From Tumebacillus amylolyticus (lineage in GTDB: Bacteria; Bacillota; Bacilli; Tumebacillales; Tumebacillaceae), in NCBI RefSeq assembly GCF_016722965.1, contig NZ_JAEQNB010000005.1, positions 310,001-374,000 on the forward strand: a stretch of 64,000 bases of DNA, given 5' to 3'. Numbering within the stretch: position 1 is the stretch's first letter; every line of letters starts with the position of its first letter. The notes beneath the pieces are model-generated. The model was not told the origin of the DNA. It made no database searches and was given only the letters and a program-made list of their open reading frames with translations. Below are positions 61,510 through 64,000 of the stretch, in pieces. The position numbers and the translations under genes are program-made.

Positions 61510-63057
61510 TTATTCTTCGCCATCGCTGCGATCCTTCATCCGAATGATCGTATGGATTCGCATGATCGCGACCGTTACTTCTCCGGCTGCGCGCAAAGCG
61601 TGCAGTTTGACCAAAGTCGGGTCGTAGATGCCGTACTCCGCCATGTCGCAGACGGTGCCGTCCTCGCAATTGATCGCAAGCGAATCGGACAGGTGCTCGA
61701 CTTGTGCGACGTTCGCTTCTTCGACTTTCTCCAGCGGGTTGAACCCGGCGTTCTGGACGATCTGCGTCATCGGTTTGCGCAAGGCGCGGGCGACCGCTTC
61801 GACTCCGAAACCGGTCATGCCGCGAACCGTCTCGCGCATTTTCTCCACTTCGCGTGCCGTCCACAGCTCCACCGATCCGCCGCCTGGCACGACGCCGCCC
61901 TGCACCGCCGCTTGCACAGACGAAGCTGCGTCGCGGGCGATGCGAGATCGTTCGCCGACGACTTCCTCTGTGGAAGCTCCGACGAGAATCGTCGCAAGCG
62001 AGCGTCCGAAGCCTCCGACGATGCGAATCGTCTCCATCCGCTCGTCTTCGTACACGCCGTCGGCACGTCCAACGAAGCGACTCAACTCCTCCGCTTCCTT
62101 GCCAATTCCCGTCCGCTTGATCGGGCGGGCGCCGGTGTGTTCGGCGATCTTGCGCAAGTCTTTGGAAGCGACGCGTTGGACGATCATCACGCCCGCTTCG
62201 CCGAGTACTTCCTCTGCAACCGGGGAAACCCCGCGGTCGGTGAAGACGACGTTGATGCCAAGCTCTGCGAGAGCAGCGACGTTTTTGCGGAACTCTTCCT
62301 TATAATGTCGGTAGAGTTGGAACCCGGCCTCCGTGCCGAGGGCTTCGGAGTCGATTTCTTCCGGTTCCAGCGCATCGTCGACGATCAGGATCTTGGCCTC
62401 CTCGATGCGTTGCGGCATCTGGGGAGACATGCGTTGTTTGTTCAAGATCAAGCCCTGAAAAACTTCACTGGCCGCTCCGACGCTCGACGTCACATGATCC
62501 GAGAGTCGATATTGCGGGTCGCGCAGTTTGTCAAACCCGATCAATTGCGCAGCTTCCGTGACCAAGTGAGCGATGTCTTCATGCTCACGTCCGGCAACCA
62601 TCGCGACTTGGAACAGCACGTCTTCGCCGAGCCCTTCCAAGGAACGAGCCCTGCTCTGCAAGCGTTCGACCGCATACTGCACGCCGAAGGTGATGCCTTC
62701 GATGACGCGTGTAACGGGCACACCGCGTTCGACTTGAGCCACGCCTTCATTCAAAAGCGCCGCTGCCAAAAGCGTCGCTGTCGTCGTTCCGTCGCCAATC
62801 TCCTCTTGTTGAGCAGACGCGACGTTGATCAGCATCTTGGCGGCCGGGTGCGTGACTTCCATGCGGTTGAGAATCGTCACGCCGTCGTTTGTAATAATCA
62901 CGTTGCCTGCCGTATCGACGAGCATCGTGTCAAGCCCCTTGGGGCCGATGGTGCCTTCGACGGCGGAAGCGATGGCCCGCACGGCGGTCGCGTTCGAGTA
63001 GAGCGCGGCCAAACGCTCGTCGGCTTCCTGCGGCTTCTGACTGGAGGACTGACTCAT
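61510..63057 (-). CDS. Group III (thermosome-like) chaperonin
   Basis: A 515-residue chaperonin of the TCP-1/thermosome type, not GroEL-like. Equatorial motifs include [43 protein letters not shown] and [18 protein letters not shown] with the catalytic Asp; the second half has [19 protein letters not shown]. The apical part shows [16 protein letters not shown] and lacks the GroEL GroES-binding signature; a built-in lid ([20 protein letters not shown]) is expected. Such bacterial group III chaperonins were described in Carboxydothermus and a few other Firmicutes, encoded in the dnaK operon, exactly as here between hrcA and grpE. GGGAG lies 10 bases before ATG 63057. Confidence 0.93.
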   Translation of the reverse strand: MSQSSSQKPQEADERLAALYSNATAVRAIASAVEGTIGPKGLDTMLVDTAGNVIITNDGVTILNRMEVTHPAAKMLINVASAQQEEIGDGTTTATLLAAALLNEGVAQVERGVPVTRVIEGITFGVQYAVERLQSRARSLEGLGEDVLFQVAMVAGREHEDIAHLVTEAAQLIGFDKLRDPQYRLSDHVTSSVGAASEVFQGLILNKQRMSPQMPQRIEEAKILIVDDALEPEEIDSEALGTEAGFQLYRHYKEEFRKNVAALAELGINVVFTDRGVSPVAEEVLGEAGVMIVQRVASKDLRKIAEHTGARPIKRTGIGKEAEELSRFVGRADGVYEDERMETIRIVGGFGRSLATILVGASTEEVVGERSRIARDAASSVQAAVQGGVVPGGGSVELWTAREVEKMRETVRGMTGFGVEAVARALRKPMTQIVQNAGFNPLEKVEEANVAQVEHLSDSLAINCEDGTVCDMAEYGIYDPTLVKLHALRAAGEVTVAIMRIHTIIRMKDRSDGEE

Positions 63058-63151
63058 CCGGCATAACTCCCATCCGTCTTATGTAAGAGGAGGTTTGAAA
63101 CTCCCCTTGTCGTTCTACGAAACTACCTCTTCAAGTATGAACAGGAGATTG
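63058..63151. other. Short intergenic stretch between hrcA and the chaperonin gene
   Basis: On the minus strand AAGAGG...CCTCTT can pair across about 40 bases, followed by the chaperonin ribosome site GGGAG. No CIRCE element is visible here; it would be expected upstream of hrcA, outside the window. Confidence 0.4.
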
Positions 63152-64000
63152 TTATTTATACAACCGGGTCAGCATCTGCGAGAGGCTGGAGGAGAAGAGA
63201 TTCAAGGTGTGGATGACACGTCCGTACTCCATTCGCGTCGGCCCCAAAACGCCAATCGAGCCGACCGGAACTCCGTCGATGGTATAGGACGCGGTGATCA
63301 AGGAACACTCGTGAATCGTCTCCAATTGATTCTCTTGCCCGATGCGGACTTGGACACCGCCAGATGAAGTTGTGCCTTCTAGCATCTGAATCAATTTCTT
63401 GGTCTGCTCGAACATGTCGAGCAACGGCTTGAGCTTCTCCACATCGCGGAACTCCGGCTGGTTCATGATCCGGGTGGTGCCGCCGAGGTAGATGCGCTGG
63501 TTGCCCGTGCCTTCCTCATCCGGCTCGACCATCTGGTCAAACAGCATCATCGCGCCCTCAAACTGTTCAGAGTAGCGACGGAGTTCGTCGGCGACTTCGG
63601 TGTGCAGGGCGGTTTTGAGCTTGTGCAGCGGGACGCCGACCAATTTGCGGTTGAGCAGTTCGACATAGTGTTGGATCGCTTCGAGCGGAATGCCTTCGGG
63701 GATCGTGACTTTGCGATGCTCGACGTGTCCCGTGTCGGTGACGAGGATGGCAACCGCCATGCGCTCGCCATAGGGCTGCACTTGGATGTGAAGCAGTTTG
63801 TCGGTGAAGACTTTCGGACCGAGAACGATGGCAGTGTAGTTGGTCAGACCTGACAAAATCGTCGCGGTCTGTTGAACGGCTTGTTCCATCTCGTCGAGAC
63901 GGGTCAGGAAGCCTGAGCGAAGCGAGTGGACATCCGGGCTCTCCTCGTCATCGGCGTTCATGAGGTTGTCGACGTAGAAGCGGTAGCCTTTCTGCGAGGG
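63152..64000 (-). CDS. hrcA: Heat-inducible transcription repressor HrcA, N-terminus outside window
   Basis: The frame is open to the right edge (283 codons including stop). The first visible residues, PSQKGYRFYVDNL, are the conserved HrcA junction after the winged helix, so about 60 residues with the DNA-binding domain are missing. The GAF-like dimerisation core includes IVLGPKVFTDKLLHIQVQPYG and the C-terminal GVQVRIGQENQLETIHECSLITASY and VGSIGVLGPTRMEYGRVI. HrcA represses heat-shock operons at CIRCE. The ATG at 63961 inside the frame is not the start. Confidence 0.95.
   Translation of the reverse strand, partial: PSQKGYRFYVDNLMNADDEESPDVHSLRSGFLTRLDEMEQAVQQTATILSGLTNYTAIVLGPKVFTDKLLHIQVQPYGERMAVAILVTDTGHVEHRKVTIPEGIPLEAIQHYVELLNRKLVGVPLHKLKTALHTEVADELRRYSEQFEGAMMLFDQMVEPDEEGTGNQRIYLGGTTRIMNQPEFRDVEKLKPLLDMFEQTKKLIQMLEGTTSSGGVQVRIGQENQLETIHECSLITASYTIDGVPVGSIGVLGPTRMEYGRVIHTLNLFSSSLSQMLTRLYK

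Noticed and set aside
63961-63961. ATG 63961 as the start of hrcA
   Set aside because: Codons to its right encode PSQKGYRFYVD, a conserved part of HrcA, so the gene continues beyond the window.

Overview
The window is a chromosomal segment of a moderately GC-rich, endospore-forming Bacillales bacterium, most likely of the Alicyclobacillaceae (Tumebacillus-like). That placement is inferred from gene order, the sporulation genes yqfC and yqfD, and the style of the proteins; no database search was run. Most genes lie on the minus strand, in tightly packed operons with good Shine-Dalgarno sequences and clear intrinsic terminators.

Layout. 1-8.7 kb: a glutathionylspermidine-synthase-like/lipoprotein operon (cut at the left edge), a DUF3892 protein, an O-methyltransferase, a cluster of palindromic repeats, ogt, small genes, a LuxR-type two-component system and a UbiD-family decarboxylase. 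8.9-13.3 kb: an InhA-type secreted metalloprotease facing an HTH-TPR regulator that is followed immediately by a 42-residue exported-peptide gene (an NprR/NprX-like peptide-sensing pair), then a NUDIX hydrolase. 13.5-15.1 kb: a low-GC two-gene island (HTH protein plus TumE/DUF6516-like protein), bracketed by a 19-bp exact repeat shared with an antibiotic-biosynthesis-monooxygenase gene. 15.2-28.4 kb: DJ-1/PfpI protein, asnB, hemolysin III, pirin, YcaQ-like glycosylase, aldo/keto reductase, class A RNase P RNA, Nif3-like protein, trmK, acyl-CoA synthetase and acyl-CoA dehydrogenase.

28.4-64 kb is the conserved Firmicutes macromolecular-synthesis and dnaK neighbourhood, read from sigA towards hrcA: sigA-dnaG, ppdK-ppsR-ccpN, EamA and lgt on the plus strand, recO-yqzL-era-cdd-dgkA-ybeY-pgpH-phoH-yqfD-yqfC, floA-nfeD, yqeY-rpsU, an RlmI-like methyltransferase, a Na/Pi symporter, deoC, mtaB-rsmE-prmA, dnaJ-dnaK-grpE, an archaeal-type (group III) chaperonin and hrcA, which runs off the right edge. 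glyQ/glyS, which lie between recO and ccpN in Bacillus subtilis, are not in this interval.

How the parts work together. CcpN (gluconeogenic repressor), the DUF299 kinase/phosphorylase and pyruvate phosphate dikinase form one unit controlling the pyruvate-PEP node. The beta-oxidation genes are preceded by a FadR-like operator. HrcA-chaperonin-GrpE-DnaK-DnaJ form the heat-shock operon. The regulator-peptide pair beside the protease suggests density-dependent control of extracellular proteolysis.
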